Origin: an uncultured Flavobacteriales bacterium
GTDB lineage: Bacteria; Bacteroidota; Bacteroidia; Flavobacteriales; Crocinitomicaceae
DNA length: 7,157 bases
Direction of reading: 5' to 3'
Assembly: GCA_946479125.1 (NCBI GenBank)
Contig: CAMLET010000161.1
Coordinates: 1 to 7,157 of the forward strand
How positions within the stretch are numbered: the first letter of the stretch is position 1; the number at the start of each line of letters is the position of its first letter. The notes beneath the pieces were generated by a model. It was not told where the DNA came from. It made no database searches and was given only the letters and a program-made list of their open reading frames with translations. Below, one piece after another: positions 6,582-7,157 of this stretch. Both the position numbers and the translations under genes were made by a program.

Positions 6582-6633
6582 AAGTGGTTTCCCAATCCCG
6601 TATTTACTTGGATTTAAATCAATTACCTTTCTT

Positions 6634-6661
6634 TTCAATTCTCCATTTTCAATTTTACATT
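6634..6661 (+). repeat. four-unit heptad array upstream of the FAD oxidoreductase gene
   Basis: Four contiguous 7-nt words, TTCAATT, CTCCATT, TTCAATT and TTACATT, end 5 nt before the ATG at 6667. Together with the inverted array at 6554-6581 it forms an in-register inverted repeat pairing at 21 of 28 positions around a 52-nt loop. The CTCCATT units match perfectly. The loop contains the 10-nt perfect palindrome GATTTAAATC (6611-6620). No clear TTG/TAnnTTTG promoter pair is visible here. Confidence 0.6.
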
Positions 6662-6666
6662 AGAAT

Positions 6667-7157
6667 ATGGAGAAACTTGCAATAGTAGGAACGGGAATAG
6701 CTGGAATGGGTTGTGGACATTTACTGCAACACAAATACGACATTCATTTGTTTGAACAAAACGATTACATCGGTGGACATACGAATACTCTTTTTGTGAA
6801 AGAAGACAACAAAATGGTGAGTATGGATACCGGTTTCATGGTTTTCAACTATCAAACTTATCCTGAACTCTGTAAGTTGTTTGCTGAAATTGGTGCACCA
6901 GTGAAGAAAACGGATATGTCGTTCAGCGTGCAACATGTTCCAACCGGATTGGAATATTGTGGTTCAGGGTTAAACGGTTTATTCGCTCAGCGAAAGAATA
7001 TCTTTAGTCCAAAATTCATTTCCATGCTGATGAAGATCTCGAAGTTCAATAAGCTGAGTATCGCTATTTTGGATGATCCAGCTTACGATGGGATGACGAT
7101 TGGCGAATACATCAAAAAACACAATTTTGGAGAAGATATGCTTTGGAAGTATCTGGT
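6667..7157 (+). CDS. FAD-dependent amine-oxidase-like oxidoreductase, N-terminal part (3' truncated)
   Basis: The frame is open from ATG 6667 to the right edge, giving 163 residues of a protein that is about 400 or more in the family. The N-terminus is a Rossmann dinucleotide-binding fold, LAIVGTGIAGMG with GxGxxG at about residues 8-13. It is followed by the acidic strand end LFEQNDYIGGHTNT, where Glu contacts the FAD ribose and GG-H contacts the FAD pyrophosphate region in NAD_binding_8/amine-oxidase flavoproteins. The next block, MDTGFMVFNYQTYPEL then KKTDMSFSV, is characteristic of the subgroup commonly found beside CFA-synthase-family genes and DUF1365 genes. It probably oxidises or desaturates a lipid product of the methyltransferase; the reaction is not established from sequence. 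ATG 6667 is the natural start because the FAD-binding strand follows at once. A 111-nt repeat-bearing spacer separates it from the hydrolase, so it may be read through or have its own promoter. Confidence 0.9.
   Translation, partial: MEKLAIVGTGIAGMGCGHLLQHKYDIHLFEQNDYIGGHTNTLFVKEDNKMVSMDTGFMVFNYQTYPELCKLFAEIGAPVKKTDMSFSVQHVPTGLEYCGSGLNGLFAQRKNIFSPKFISMLMKISKFNKLSIAILDDPAYDGMTIGEYIKKHNFGEDMLWKYL

Noticed and set aside
6303..6638. 111-codon minus-strand open frame
   Set aside because: It is antisense to the catalytic part of the hydrolase and covers the heptad repeat; no recognisable protein features.
1..7157. CRISPR array, tRNA/rRNA, insertion sequence, toxin-antitoxin or defence genes
   Set aside because: No regular repeat-spacer pattern, cloverleaf, transposase motif or defence-family domain was seen on either strand.

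Overview
The window looks like chromosomal DNA of a Bacteroidota bacterium, most likely of the order Flavobacteriales. It is AT-rich, has almost no classical Shine-Dalgarno sites, contains TAnnTTTG-type promoter words, and carries AT-rich intergenic repeats of a kind I associate with that phylum. I cannot fix the genus; a Fluviicola/Crocinitomicaceae-like organism is a guess.

Layout. Positions 1-468 hold the C-terminal part of a TIGR01777/YfcH-type SDR epimerase, cut by the window's left edge. It converges, with a 5-nt gap, on a minus-strand YihY/BrkB-family integral membrane protein (474-1388). A 159-nt divergent spacer separates BrkB from a plus-strand membrane-anchored DUF218 (YdcF/ElyC/SanA-like) protein (1548-2315). 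From 2435 to the right edge all genes are on the plus strand: a membrane acyl-CoA/lipid desaturase (2435-3166), a small three-span DUF1475-like protein (3168-3503), a DUF1295 steroid-5-alpha-reductase-like membrane protein (3506-4294), a cyclopropane-fatty-acid-synthase-superfamily methyltransferase of the coclaurine N-methyltransferase-like branch (4397-5428), a membrane-anchored alpha/beta hydrolase (5431-6555), and the N-terminal part of an FAD-dependent amine-oxidase-like oxidoreductase (6667 to the edge).

The plus-strand block reads as a lipid-modification cluster. The desaturase would introduce a double bond. The CFA-family methyltransferase could then add a methyl or methylene group from S-adenosylmethionine, and the FAD enzyme and the DUF1295 protein are candidate redox partners acting on the modified chain. 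The hydrolase could release or remodel acyl groups. Sub-clusters are tightly spaced (1 nt, 2 nt, 2 nt), but two spacers of about 100 nt interrupt the block and both carry repeats. The final product cannot be read from sequence; cyclopropane, methyl-branched or furan-type fatty acids are candidates.

The most striking non-coding signal is a set of three arrays, each of exactly four 7-nt words ending in ATT and drawn from a shared vocabulary (TTCAATT, TTACATT, CTCCATT and variants) in shuffled order. Two arrays lie 4-5 nt upstream of start codons. The third lies inverted, overlapping the stop codon of the hydrolase. The other spacer signal is a REP-like imperfect inverted repeat at 4299-4361. 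I see no RNA genes, CRISPR array, insertion sequence or defence system.
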